A stretch of 47,677 bases of DNA from an uncultured Bacteroidales bacterium. GTDB lineage: Bacteria; Bacteroidota; Bacteroidia; Bacteroidales; UBA932. Positions within the stretch are counted from its first letter, which is position 1. Each line of letters opens with the position of its first letter. Of this stretch, positions 6,376 to 16,000 are shown piece after piece. The position numbers and the translations under genes were made by a program. The DNA lies in contig CAMJHF010000019.1 in NCBI GenBank assembly GCA_946405435.1, positions 1 to 47,677 on the forward strand, in the 5' to 3' direction. The notes under the pieces were generated by a model. That model searched no databases, was not told where the DNA came from, and was given only the letters and a program-made list of their open reading frames with translations.

Positions 6376-9153
6376 ATGTCCAGAGAAGGAAAAATAACAA
6401 TTAAGGGGGCCCGGGTGAACAACCTCAAGAATGTCACCATCGAGCTGCCCCGCGGCAAGCTGATTGTCGTTACCGGTATTTCCGGCAGCGGCAAGTCCAG
6501 CCTGGCTTTCGACACTTTGTTCGCAGAAGGCCAGAGACGTTTCGCCGAAAGCCTCAGTTCCTATGCCCGCCAGTTCCTCGGCCGGATGAACAAACCCGAC
6601 GTAGACCTGATAGAGAATATTCCGCCTGCAATTGCCATCGAGCAGAAAGTCAATGTGCGAAACCCTCGCTCGACAGTTGCTACCACTACGGAAGTCTATG
6701 ATTACTTGCGTCTTATCTTTTCGCGTGCCGGCAGGACATTCAGCCCTGTATCGGGGAACGAAGTCAGAAAAGAAGGACCGGCCGACGTACTTGGGTGGCT
6801 TGGGTCAGGCCCTGGCGGAATAATGTATATCCTCGCCGACCTTTCATGGTCAGGGCGTCAGGACCAGACCGAATTGCTGCTCCAACTGAAGGAGGATGGA
6901 TACAACCGTCTGTGGGCGGACGGCACCGCCGTAAAAATCGAAGAGGTGCTCAGCCGCCAGGACTATCCTGCCGACGCATGGTTGCTTATCGACAGGTTCA
7001 GTTCCCTTGACGACCGCCAGCGCCTTATGTCCAGCATTTCAGATGCCTTCTCGCGAGGCGACGGGCGCATGGCCATAGCCGGAGACACTGGCATCCTCAG
7101 GTGCTTCAGCAGCCGTTTCGAGCTGGACGGAATCAAGTTCCAGGAGCCCGACGACTACCTCTTCAGCTTCAACAGCCCCTTAGGTGCATGCCCCGAATGC
7201 GGAGGGCTTGGCAAAATCATAGGTATAAGCGAAGACCTTGTCGTACCCGACAAGACCAAGAGCATATATGACGGGGCGATAGCATGCTGGAGAGGGGAGA
7301 AGATGGGCTGGTTCAAAGACCACCTGGTCCGCCTGGCACCCAAGTTCGGGGTTGATGCTTTCCGGCCTTATTGCGAACTTTCAGAGAAGGAAAAAGACAT
7401 AATATGGAACGCCCGATCCGTCCGCGATGACGAGAACAGCCTGATCGGAATCAACGAGTTCTTTGAGTGGGTTGAGACGCAGCGCTACAAGATCCAATAT
7501 AAATATATGCTCAGCCGGTTCAGCGGACGAACCACCTGCCAGGCGTGCAAAGGCTCACGTCTTCGCAAGGAGGCGCTGTGGGTAAAAGTGGGTGGCAAGA
7601 ATATAGCGGAACTGCTGAATATGAACGTCCGCGAACTGCTCGATTTCATGGAAAACCTGCAGCTCGAAGCCAACGAAATGGCGGTGACCGCCGAGCCCAG
7701 AGCCGAGATAATATCGCGTCTGCGCTGCATAGATGATGTCGGCCTTGGCTATCTGACGCTCAACCGCGCCTGCAACACCCTCTCGGGAGGGGAGAGCCAG
7801 CGAATCAACCTGGTAACGGCCATAGGCTCCAGCCTCGTTGGCTCCATGTACATTCTGGATGAGCCGAGCATAGGGCTGCATCCTCGTGATACTGAGCGTC
7901 TTATAAAAGTACTGAAACGCCTCCGGGACCTTGGGAACACGGTGATCGTCGTCGAACACGACGAAGAGATTATCCGCGCTGCAGACTGGCTCGTGGACAT
8001 GGGACCGCGTGCTGGCGAGTTCGGCGGAAAAGTAATATACGAGGGCTACCCGGGCAATTATTCCAATGACCAGCTGGAAACATCTCTGACTCTGCAGTAC
8101 CTCGACGGAGTGAGACACAGGTATGTGCGTACGCGCCGTCCATGGCACTACAGCATCACGGTGGAGGGCGCCCACGAACATAATCTCAAAGACATAGATG
8201 TAAAATTCCCCCTCGGCGTGCTGACGGTGGTCACCGGCGTCAGCGGCTCCGGCAAGTCCAGCCTTGTGGGCGACATCCTCTATCCGGCCCTCAACAGGCG
8301 CCTGAACGATTCCGGCGACCTTCCGGGAGTCTTCCGCGGCCTGAGCGGCAACCTCGACCGGATACAGAGGGTGGAATACGTGGACCAGAACCCTATCGGC
8401 CGCAGCAGCCGTTCGAATGCCGTGACCTACCTCAAGGCGTACGACTCGATCCGCGACCTGCTGGCGGCCCAGCAGTATGCCAAGATCAACGGTTTCGGCC
8501 CCAACTACTTCAGTTTCAACCAGGACGGCGGCCGCTGCCCCGAGTGCCAGGGAGAGGGCGTGGTCAAAATCGAGATGCAGTTCATGGCCGACGTTACCAT
8601 GGTCTGCGACGAGTGCGGGGGCAAACGCTTCAAGCCCGACGTGCTCGAGGTCCGCTACCGCGGCAAGAATATCGACGACATCCTGTCTATGAGCGTGGCG
8701 GAGGCTTCAGAGTTTTTCTCGGAAGGAACGGAGCCGGAAGCCAGGGATATCGTGGAAAGGCTTCAGGCCCTTCTGGATGTCGGCCTCGGCTACATACGCC
8801 TGGGGCAGAGCAGCAGCACCCTGTCGGGAGGGGAGAGCCAGCGCATCAAGCTGGCATATTTCCTCAATCTCAGCAGACGGGACAAAAAGTCGGAAAGGAT
8901 TCTCTTCATATTCGACGAACCTACTACGGGCCTGCATTTCTACGACGTCGAGAAGCTGCTGAAGAGTTTCGACGCTCTTCTGGCGGCAGGTCATTCATTG
9001 ATAGTGGTCGAGCATAACCCGGATGTTATCCGTTCAGCCGACTGGATCATCGACCTAGGTCCCGATGCGGGCGACGATGGCGGACAGGTAGTGTTCGAGG
9101 GAACCCCCGAGGACATCAAGTCCGCGCGCACATTTACAGCAAAATACTTATGA
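6376..9153 (+). CDS. uvrA: Excinuclease ABC subunit A
   Basis: 925 residues, close to the usual 940. It has two ABC ATPase halves with Walker [14 protein letters not shown] (near 35) and [10 protein letters not shown] (near 625), and two LSGGESQRI signatures each followed by a Walker B. Zinc modules are seen at CPECGG with CQACKG and at CPECQG with CDECGG. The first zinc-binding cysteine pair of many UvrA proteins is replaced by SPVSG, a difference I recall from other Bacteroidetes UvrA proteins. UvrA scans DNA with UvrB for bulky lesions in nucleotide excision repair. The stop overlaps the waaA start by 4 nt. Confidence 0.97.
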   Translation: MSREGKITIKGARVNNLKNVTIELPRGKLIVVTGISGSGKSSLAFDTLFAEGQRRFAESLSSYARQFLGRMNKPDVDLIENIPPAIAIEQKVNVRNPRSTVATTTEVYDYLRLIFSRAGRTFSPVSGNEVRKEGPADVLGWLGSGPGGIMYILADLSWSGRQDQTELLLQLKEDGYNRLWADGTAVKIEEVLSRQDYPADAWLLIDRFSSLDDRQRLMSSISDAFSRGDGRMAIAGDTGILRCFSSRFELDGIKFQEPDDYLFSFNSPLGACPECGGLGKIIGISEDLVVPDKTKSIYDGAIACWRGEKMGWFKDHLVRLAPKFGVDAFRPYCELSEKEKDIIWNARSVRDDENSLIGINEFFEWVETQRYKIQYKYMLSRFSGRTTCQACKGSRLRKEALWVKVGGKNIAELLNMNVRELLDFMENLQLEANEMAVTAEPRAEIISRLRCIDDVGLGYLTLNRACNTLSGGESQRINLVTAIGSSLVGSMYILDEPSIGLHPRDTERLIKVLKRLRDLGNTVIVVEHDEEIIRAADWLVDMGPRAGEFGGKVIYEGYPGNYSNDQLETSLTLQYLDGVRHRYVRTRRPWHYSITVEGAHEHNLKDIDVKFPLGVLTVVTGVSGSGKSSLVGDILYPALNRRLNDSGDLPGVFRGLSGNLDRIQRVEYVDQNPIGRSSRSNAVTYLKAYDSIRDLLAAQQYAKINGFGPNYFSFNQDGGRCPECQGEGVVKIEMQFMADVTMVCDECGGKRFKPDVLEVRYRGKNIDDILSMSVAEASEFFSEGTEPEARDIVERLQALLDVGLGYIRLGQSSSTLSGGESQRIKLAYFLNLSRRDKKSERILFIFDEPTTGLHFYDVEKLLKSFDALLAAGHSLIVVEHNPDVIRSADWIIDLGPDAGDDGGQVVFEGTPEDIKSARTFTAKYL

Positions 9154-10328
9154 ATTCCAAGGTATACCAGTTCATAAAAGGCCGTATGGGGCAGTTCAAA
9201 CGCATTGAAGATGCGTGCAAAGGCGTGGAGAACATCATTTGGGTCCATGCCGCCTCGTACGGTGAATTTGAAGAGATCCGCCCGGTGATCGAGGCCCTGA
9301 AGAGAATCCGTCCGGGGTTCAAGTTCCTCGTCACCTTCTTCTCTCCGTCCGGATATGAACACCTCAAGAACGACAATGTGGCGGATTTTGTATTTTACCT
9401 GCCTCTCGATACGAAAAGGAACGCCCGGCGCTTCCTGGATCTGGTCCGTCCTGTCTGCGTGCTTGTCTCCATCAGCGACTACTGGCTTAATTTCCTGCAC
9501 GAAATACGCAGGCGGGGGATTCCTTCCTATTTGGTATCGGCCCGTTTCCTGCCTGGGATGGTTTACTTTAAGCCTATAGGGAAACGCTATCTGGAAGCGT
9601 TCAAGACCTGTTTTACCAAAATAATAGTCAACGACCCTTCCTCGTTGGACGTACTTCAGGCGGCCGGCGTGACCAATGCCGCGCTCGCCGGCGATCCGCG
9701 CATGGACAGGGTGAATGCAATCGCTTCTACGCAGTGGTCGGATGCGCTTGTGGATAAATGGTGCGGCGGGCAGAAAGTATTTGTGGCCGGCAGTACGCTT
9801 CCGGACGAGGATGACGAGTGCATAATCGCAGCAGCCAATGCTTTCCCATCGGACAAGTTCATCATAATTCCGCACGAGCAGGGAGCCGGACAGCTTCAGC
9901 ATCTCGAGACATCCATTCAAGGACGTACCGTTCGCTATTCCAATCCTGGCGATGATTTTGAATCCGCCCAGGTGCTGATAGTAGACACGGTCGGCATGCT
10001 TTCCAAATTATATCGTTACGGATTTGCCGCCTTCGTCGGTTCCGGGTTCAGCGGAGAGTCCGTGCACAGCGTCATCGAACCGGCGGCGTATGGCATTCCG
10101 GTATCTTTCGGCCCCATATTCGGCACGCAGATGCACTGTCGCAAGCTTATTGATGCAGGAGCTGCGAAATCCGTCGGCAGCAAAGAGGAATTCTGTGAAT
10201 GGTATGCGTCATTAAAGTCTAATCCAACGCTCATGAAGGCTATGGGAGAGGCGGCTCTTGCATATTGCCGGAAGAGTGGCGGAGTGGCTGAAACGATAGC
10301 CCGTATGGTATTGTTTTCAGGAAAATAA
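9150..10328 (+). CDS. waaA: 3-deoxy-D-manno-octulosonic acid (Kdo) transferase, GT30
   Basis: 392 residues. WVHAASYGEFEE near 31-42 carries the catalytic Glu39 of the family. Further conserved blocks are SARFLPG, NDPSS, AGDPRMDR, VAGSTLPDED, and GSGFSGESVHSVIEPAAYGIPVSFGP in the nucleotide-sugar half. It adds Kdo to lipid A on the cytoplasmic face of the inner membrane. The N-terminal membrane anchor usual for the family (about 20-30 hydrophobic residues) is missing, and no upstream start exists, because the start lies inside the uvrA stop. Translationally coupled to uvrA by ATGA. Confidence 0.9.
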   Translation: MNSKVYQFIKGRMGQFKRIEDACKGVENIIWVHAASYGEFEEIRPVIEALKRIRPGFKFLVTFFSPSGYEHLKNDNVADFVFYLPLDTKRNARRFLDLVRPVCVLVSISDYWLNFLHEIRRRGIPSYLVSARFLPGMVYFKPIGKRYLEAFKTCFTKIIVNDPSSLDVLQAAGVTNAALAGDPRMDRVNAIASTQWSDALVDKWCGGQKVFVAGSTLPDEDDECIIAAANAFPSDKFIIIPHEQGAGQLQHLETSIQGRTVRYSNPGDDFESAQVLIVDTVGMLSKLYRYGFAAFVGSGFSGESVHSVIEPAAYGIPVSFGPIFGTQMHCRKLIDAGAAKSVGSKEEFCEWYASLKSNPTLMKAMGEAALAYCRKSGGVAETIARMVLFSGK

Positions 10329-10331
10329 TAA

Positions 10332-10339
10332 TATATTTG
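10332..10339 (+). promoter_or_regulatory. -7 box of the phosphoesterase lipoprotein gene
   Basis: TATATTTG in the waaA-lipoprotein gap ends 6 nt before the ATG, again implying a near-leaderless transcript. Confidence 0.55.
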
Positions 10340-10345
10340 TAGTCT

Positions 10346-13300
10346 ATGCGCAAAAATCTACAAATAGCCGCGTGTTTGCTTGCGGCATTATCATGGGCCT
10401 GTTCCCAGGAGCCGGAAGTCGAAATCGACAGCAATTCCGGACTTGTTGAAATGTATCTGGATGCGTCCGTCGTATCCTCCAAGGTTGCACTTGGCGACAA
10501 TATGCTTTCGCCTCTCTGGCAGGAGGGAGATGAGCTCGCGGTTTATGACGGTCTTGCTCTCAGGAAGTTCCGGCTCGTATCGGGAGCCGGCACCCAATCT
10601 GCCGTTTTCTCCGGTCAGGCATATTCTGGAGCAAGCTCCCTGACTGCAGTATATCCGTACTCTGCCGCCAAGGTTTCCGCGGGCAAGGTCACATACACAA
10701 TCCCTGCTGACCAGACCGTTTCCGCCCCAGGAGCTGATACAGCCGCTCTTGTCATGCAGGCCAAGGCCGCAGTCGGTGCTACACTGAAATTTTCCAACTG
10801 TACCTCTCTTCTCAGGTTTTCCGTTCCGGAGGGAGTCACCAAAGTTACCTTTATCCTGGACGATTATCACGCCGCCCTGTCGCTTCCCGGCATCGCCGGA
10901 ACATACGCACTTGCCATTGAACCGGGAATGTATTCTACTGTTACGGCGCTCATCCGGACATCTGATTCCAGCTTCATCATGGAATCCGGCAATATGCTCA
11001 TCATTGACGCGAGCACAAGTATTTCCATGGGAGCACTGTCGCTTCAGAAAAGCGTCATCACTATCAGCACCCCCGCTGAAATGACCTCCTTCCTTGGTTC
11101 GGCATCTGCCACCGACAAGTCCGAGGCATACATTGTCAACGACATCGACATGACCGGTACCCAATGGACTCCGGCAGCAGGTTTCGGCGGTGTCTTGAAC
11201 GGCCTGGATTATACTGTGACAGTAACCGGCGCCACTGGACCCTTGTTCGAATCGAATGACGGCACAATCAACTCCCTGGTCATCGACGGAAGCATAACAT
11301 CTTCCGGGCTTGAGTGCGCAGCCCTTGTCCATACGAACAACGGCATTGTCGTGAATGTAACGAACAAAGCATCGCTCAAAATTGAGAAATCAGCCGGTTT
11401 AACCCTTCCGATTGTCATGGGCGGTATTGCCGCATACAATTACGGCTCGATTTCCAGCAGTTCCAATCAAGGAGAAGTGAAGTTCTCCAGTTCTTCGTCC
11501 ATTACCGGTCTGGCTTTGGGCGGAATAGCAGGATACAGCGAAGGCCCCCTGTCGCTCTGTAGGAATTCCGCACCAGTTTCGGTGTCGTTCAAATACGGCA
11601 ACGGAATGTGCGCCCTTGGCAAGATTGAATCATCGGCGGCCAATCTGGGTGGTATCGTCGGTGCCGCCTGGGAGGGCTTCAGCCTCAAGAAGTGTTACAA
11701 TTCGGGCAAGATTACCTACATAAATGACGCTATCGAGAATTGCTCTTCGAAATACCAGCGTATCCAGATAGGCGGCGTTGCTGGCTCTCCATATGGAAGC
11801 ATTACGGACTGCGGCAATACCGGAGATATGTATATAACCGCCGTCACTTCCGACAGGTCTGCTTTTTCAGCCCTGAATTATATTCTTGACGTCGGCGGCA
11901 TTAGCGGCGGCAGTTTCCATGAAACCGGGGATTATCAGGCTCTCAATGATCACACTGATATAGTCGGATGCACCAATGACGGAGACATCGTGGTAGATTT
12001 CGATGCTACGGCGTCCAATTCGCCGATAGGCGGCATCGTGGGCTGGCCCAGCGGAGAAAAACTGTCAACGTCCTGCCGTGTGTCCGGATGCACCAATACC
12101 GGCGACCTTACCATGTCCGGCAAAGGCAAGGTGCGGCTTGGCGGTGTAATGGGCGGCACCGGGTCTTTGGATAATTGTACCAACAGCGGCAAAGTCTATG
12201 TGAAATCAGCCGACGCCAACTCCACCGCAGGTGGTATCTGCGCATTCCACTCTCAGGACCATGCGCTTTACAAGTGCGTCAACACGGGTAATGTCGTATC
12301 TGATGTGGCCCTGTTCGGTTTGGGCGGGCTCATTGGCTGCCACGGCGGTGTCAACCTCACTTCATCCCTGTCCTGCAAAGTCCTCTGCGATGTTATAAGC
12401 GCAGCATCCGACCGTGGCAGTGTCGGAATGGTTCTTGGTACCTACAACAAGGAAACCACCAAAGCGGTAGTACTCGGAAGCACTGAAGAGCCGATAGAAG
12501 TCAAGGGCCACGTGCAGGCTGGAGGCGTGTCCACCGAGCTCAACGAAAAAAACTTCGAGAATTACCTTTCGGGAACGACTTATGTGTCTTCCACCCACTT
12601 GATTTATGCTTATTGCACTACGCCGGCCCCTGACGAATATGCTGAAGGAACAGTCAAATACGATGATGGCCAGCCTGCTTCCGGCATCAGCGTAAGCGAC
12701 GGCTTCAGTGTGGTGACGACCGGTGCGGACGGCAAATTCAGGCTGAATGTCAGCCAGGACTGCTGGTATATCTACGTTTCCATTCCTTCGGATGCCGTAA
12801 TAGGCAAGAATTCCAACGGCTGCCCTGATTTCTATCTGCCTTACAAAGGCACGGATTACAAATACGACTTCACCCTGAAGCGCCAGGCCGTGGAGAATGA
12901 ATTCATGCTCTTTGCCCTTGCCGACCCTCAGGCGCACAATTCTAACAGAGGTACGGGGAAAACCGATACGGACCGCTTCAATCTGGAAGCTGTTCCTGCC
13001 ATCAACAATGTCATCTCCCAGCAGACTCTTCCATGCTACGGAGTGACACTTGGCGACATAGTGTATTCCGAAGGCAGTCGGAACTCAAATGGCGGAATGA
13101 CCACCATGCGCACCCACTGTGCCAAGATCAACATGCCTGTGTTCCAGACCATGGGCAATCATGACTATACCTACTTCTATTCCTCCAAGCCCCTCACCGT
13201 AGACAGCAAGGGCAGATCCCTGTACCTCCGGGCACAGCGCAAGTTCGAAGAAGTGTTCGGCCCGATCAACTTCTCCTTCAATCGCGGAGACGTGCATGTC

Positions 13301-14194
13301 GTGTGCATGAGAAACATTATATACAACAGCACGACCGATGCTTCCGACTACATCCTCGGCTACACGGACGAGCAGTGGGAGTGGCTCAAGGAGGACCTCG
13401 CCAACGTTCCTAAGACCAAGTCGGTAATCCTCTGCGGGCATATACCACTTGTCAACAGGACCGGCGCCGACTACAAGCATGTCAATGACATAATGACCCT
13501 GCTCAAAACCTACAAGTCTCCGAGGATCTTCTCCGGGCATACCCACTACAAACGCTACTATACGTCAAAAGGCATTCCCGAGCACATACATGCTGCAGTT
13601 TGCGGCCAGTGGTGGTGGAGCAATGTCGAGGGCGACGGCGTGCCCAACGGTTATACCGTCTACCATGTCAAGGGTACATCTTTCACCGACGAATTCTTCA
13701 TCGGCATTAATAACAATATGAATACCAGGGATTACCAGATACGCGCATATCGCGGCAATACTACCAACGGCGGATCGTACGCCAGGTTCAAGTGGCCGCA
13801 CGAAGCAACGCGTCTGATGATCAATGTTTTCAACGGTGACAGCCGCTGGACGGTAAGAGTATACGAAGACGGCGTTCTTGGAGGCATCGCCAACCTTATG
13901 ACTTACAAGCGGCAGACCTATTCTTCCGTAACAAACACTACTTACGTCGTGGATGCGGATTCCTCCAACGACTGGTGGGCTATAGGATACCATATCGGCG
14001 TGAGAGGCAGGGGCCGTACCAGCGATTCGTACTACACCAGCATGTTCCACATGTATACATACACCGTCAAGAATCCCGATGCGGCTTTGAAGATTGAAGC
14101 GACTGACGGATACGGCAACAAGTACACTTGCACCGAGATCTTCGACTCGGATTCCTATTATCCTGCATACATGAAGTTCGGGAATGTCAACTGA
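10346..14194 (+). CDS. Large lipoprotein: fimbrillin-like domain, GLUG-type beta-solenoid and calcineurin-like phosphoesterase
   Basis: 1282 residues. A lipobox (LSWAC, Cys19) marks a surface or periplasmic lipoprotein. Residues about 30-230 resemble the N-terminal domains of fimbrillin-like proteins (LSPLWQEGDELAVYDG, TAVYPYSA). About 330-720 hold nine GLUG-like repeats of the form GG(I/V)xG...C.N.G.(I/V), a right-handed solenoid with a Cys ladder. About 770-850 is an Ig-like MetallophosN segment. About 850-1110 is a metallophosphoesterase with LADPQ, GDIVY, GNHD, GHIP and SGHTH, followed by the MetallophosC domain. The metal ligands are in place. The enzyme half alone would be a complete Bacteroidetes calcineurin-like phosphoesterase, so the N-terminal half is an added adhesin-like module. 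Substrate unknown. Confidence 0.88.
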   Translation: MRKNLQIAACLLAALSWACSQEPEVEIDSNSGLVEMYLDASVVSSKVALGDNMLSPLWQEGDELAVYDGLALRKFRLVSGAGTQSAVFSGQAYSGASSLTAVYPYSAAKVSAGKVTYTIPADQTVSAPGADTAALVMQAKAAVGATLKFSNCTSLLRFSVPEGVTKVTFILDDYHAALSLPGIAGTYALAIEPGMYSTVTALIRTSDSSFIMESGNMLIIDASTSISMGALSLQKSVITISTPAEMTSFLGSASATDKSEAYIVNDIDMTGTQWTPAAGFGGVLNGLDYTVTVTGATGPLFESNDGTINSLVIDGSITSSGLECAALVHTNNGIVVNVTNKASLKIEKSAGLTLPIVMGGIAAYNYGSISSSSNQGEVKFSSSSSITGLALGGIAGYSEGPLSLCRNSAPVSVSFKYGNGMCALGKIESSAANLGGIVGAAWEGFSLKKCYNSGKITYINDAIENCSSKYQRIQIGGVAGSPYGSITDCGNTGDMYITAVTSDRSAFSALNYILDVGGISGGSFHETGDYQALNDHTDIVGCTNDGDIVVDFDATASNSPIGGIVGWPSGEKLSTSCRVSGCTNTGDLTMSGKGKVRLGGVMGGTGSLDNCTNSGKVYVKSADANSTAGGICAFHSQDHALYKCVNTGNVVSDVALFGLGGLIGCHGGVNLTSSLSCKVLCDVISAASDRGSVGMVLGTYNKETTKAVVLGSTEEPIEVKGHVQAGGVSTELNEKNFENYLSGTTYVSSTHLIYAYCTTPAPDEYAEGTVKYDDGQPASGISVSDGFSVVTTGADGKFRLNVSQDCWYIYVSIPSDAVIGKNSNGCPDFYLPYKGTDYKYDFTLKRQAVENEFMLFALADPQAHNSNRGTGKTDTDRFNLEAVPAINNVISQQTLPCYGVTLGDIVYSEGSRNSNGGMTTMRTHCAKINMPVFQTMGNHDYTYFYSSKPLTVDSKGRSLYLRAQRKFEEVFGPINFSFNRGDVHVVCMRNIIYNSTTDASDYILGYTDEQWEWLKEDLANVPKTKSVILCGHIPLVNRTGADYKHVNDIMTLLKTYKSPRIFSGHTHYKRYYTSKGIPEHIHAAVCGQWWWSNVEGDGVPNGYTVYHVKGTSFTDEFFIGINNNMNTRDYQIRAYRGNTTNGGSYARFKWPHEATRLMINVFNGDSRWTVRVYEDGVLGGIANLMTYKRQTYSSVTNTTYVVDADSSNDWWAIGYHIGVRGRGRTSDSYYTSMFHMYTYTVKNPDAALKIEATDGYGNKYTCTEIFDSDSYYPAYMKFGNVN

Positions 14195-14588
14195 CACCAT
14201 TTTCGACCCGCTGCGGCGCAAGGAGGTGGCAGCCACCCCGGAAGAACAGGTCCGTCAGTGGTTCATCAAACTGCTGCTTGATGCAGGCGTGCCGGCCCAC
14301 TTGATGATGAGTGAGGCGGCGGTCAGCTACGGAGGCAGGCGCTGGCGTGCGGACATACTTGCGTATGACCGCGACGGCCGGCCGCTGGCCGTGGTGGAAT
14401 GCAAACGTCCCGACGTTGGTCTTGATGCAGAAGTTGCATTCCAGGCCATGCGGTACAACATGGTTCTGGACGTCCGCTGGCTGATGCTGACAAATGGAGG
14501 CCGGACATTGGTGTTCCGCCGGGAAGGCTCCGAATTCAAACCTTATCCAGCCATTCCTTCATTCGAACAGATGCTATGCCTACAATAA
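14184..14588 (+). CDS. Orphan HsdR N-terminal-like PD-(D/E)xK protein
   Basis: 134 residues matching the type I restriction enzyme R N-terminal domain (HSDR_N_2). The nuclease motif is visible: Asp57 in RADI, then Glu72 and Lys74 in VVECKRP. No hsdM or hsdS gene is nearby, and no helicase domain is fused, so it is not a restriction system. It overlaps the preceding lipoprotein gene by 11 nt and the cca gene by 13 nt, so it is likely cotranslated with cca. A role in DNA or RNA processing is possible but not shown. Confidence 0.8.
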   Translation: MSTDTIFDPLRRKEVAATPEEQVRQWFIKLLLDAGVPAHLMMSEAAVSYGGRRWRADILAYDRDGRPLAVVECKRPDVGLDAEVAFQAMRYNMVLDVRWLMLTNGGRTLVFRREGSEFKPYPAIPSFEQMLCLQ

Positions 14589-16000
14589 TGTCCCAATTCC
14601 TGGACCGGCCGATATTCCGGCTGGTAGGGCAGGTGGCCTCGGAAAGAGGCGTCCGGGCCTTCGTCATAGGCGGTTACGTCCGGGACTGCCTTCTGGGCCG
14701 TGCCTGCAACGACATAGATATCGTGGTCGAGGGCAGCGGAATCGATTTTGCCGCGGCAGTGGGGCAGAAGTGCGGGAAACAGGCCGCTTATTTCCCCAGT
14801 TTCGGTACGGCCATGCTCAAGTACCACGGGGACGAGATTGAGTTCGTGGGGGCCAGGAAAGAGTCTTACCGCCGCGAGTCCCGCAAGCCCATCGTGGAAA
14901 ACGGCACGCTGGAAGACGACCAGCTGCGCCGTGACTTTACAATCAACGCCATGGCTTTCAGCCTGATGCCAGGCAGCTTCGGCGAACTGGTGGACCCCTT
15001 CGGAGGCGTGCGCGACCTTGCCGCCGGTATTATCCGGACGCCCCTGGACCCTGACACCACCTACTCCGACGATCCTCTGCGCATGTTACGGGCAGTCCGC
15101 TTTGCCGCTAAATTAAGTACCCCGGAGCAGGAATTCAAGATCGTTCCGGAGTCGATGGAATCAATGCGGCGCATGGCCGGACGGCTCTCTATCCTTTCTG
15201 TGGAACGCATAACCGAGGAACTCACCAAGATGATGGCAACACCGCGTCCCTCGATGGCGTTCCGCCTCATGGACGAGGGATGTCTTCTGGAGTGCATCCT
15301 GCCCGAGCTTACAGCCCTGAAAGGGGTAGAGACCGTGGACGGCAGGGGACACAAGGACAATTTTGCCCACACTCTTGCAGTACTGGACAATGTGGCAGAA
15401 GTCTCGGACAGCGTGCCGCTGCGCTGGGCCGCACTGCTGCACGATATAGGCAAGGCAGCCTGCAAACGCTATGACCCCGCGCTCGGCTGGACCTTCCACG
15501 GACATGACGTGGTGGGCAGCAAGATGGTTCCCGGAATATTCAATCGCCTTCGCATGTCCCAGGATGAAGGGAAATTCGTCAAGAAGATGGTGTGGCTGCA
15601 CATGCGTCCGATTTCACTCGTCGACGACGAAGTCACCGACAGCGCGGTGCGCCGGCTGCTGTTCGATGCCGGAGACGATATCGAGTCGCTCATGATTCTG
15701 TGTAATGCAGACATAACGTCAAAGAATCCTGCCAAGGTGGCCCGGATCAAGTCCAACTTCGAACTGGTCAAGCGCAAGATGGCCGTGGTGGAAGAGAAAG
15801 ACAGGATACGGAATTTCAAGAATCCCATTACCGGCGAATATGTCATGCAGGTATACGGTATTCCGCCCTGCCAGGAGATTGGCCAGTTGAAAGATATGGT
15901 GAAAGAAGCCATCCTGGACGGGGCCATTGGCAATAATTTCGAGGAGGCGGATGCTTTTATGCGCCTCAAGGCTCCCGAACTTGGACTGCATGAGAAATAA
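14576..16000 (+). CDS. cca: CCA tRNA nucleotidyltransferase with HD domain
   Basis: 474 residues. Class II nucleotidyltransferase motifs are present: GGYVRDCLLG, DIDIVV (catalytic carboxylates) and RRDFTINAMA, then DDPLRMLRAVRFA for head and neck. The C-terminal part carries an HD domain (LLHDIGK, HGHDVVG, WLHMRP). It adds or repairs the 3' CCA of tRNAs, consistent with tRNA-Asp here lacking an encoded CCA. The start could also be the in-frame ATG at 14588. Its stop overlaps the xerC start. Confidence 0.95.
   Translation: MPTIMSQFLDRPIFRLVGQVASERGVRAFVIGGYVRDCLLGRACNDIDIVVEGSGIDFAAAVGQKCGKQAAYFPSFGTAMLKYHGDEIEFVGARKESYRRESRKPIVENGTLEDDQLRRDFTINAMAFSLMPGSFGELVDPFGGVRDLAAGIIRTPLDPDTTYSDDPLRMLRAVRFAAKLSTPEQEFKIVPESMESMRRMAGRLSILSVERITEELTKMMATPRPSMAFRLMDEGCLLECILPELTALKGVETVDGRGHKDNFAHTLAVLDNVAEVSDSVPLRWAALLHDIGKAACKRYDPALGWTFHGHDVVGSKMVPGIFNRLRMSQDEGKFVKKMVWLHMRPISLVDDEVTDSAVRRLLFDAGDDIESLMILCNADITSKNPAKVARIKSNFELVKRKMAVVEEKDRIRNFKNPITGEYVMQVYGIPPCQEIGQLKDMVKEAILDGAIGNNFEEADAFMRLKAPELGLHEK

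Noticed and set aside
14184..14588. Type I restriction-modification system
   Set aside because: Only the small N-terminal domain is present; no hsdM, hsdS or helicase part nearby.
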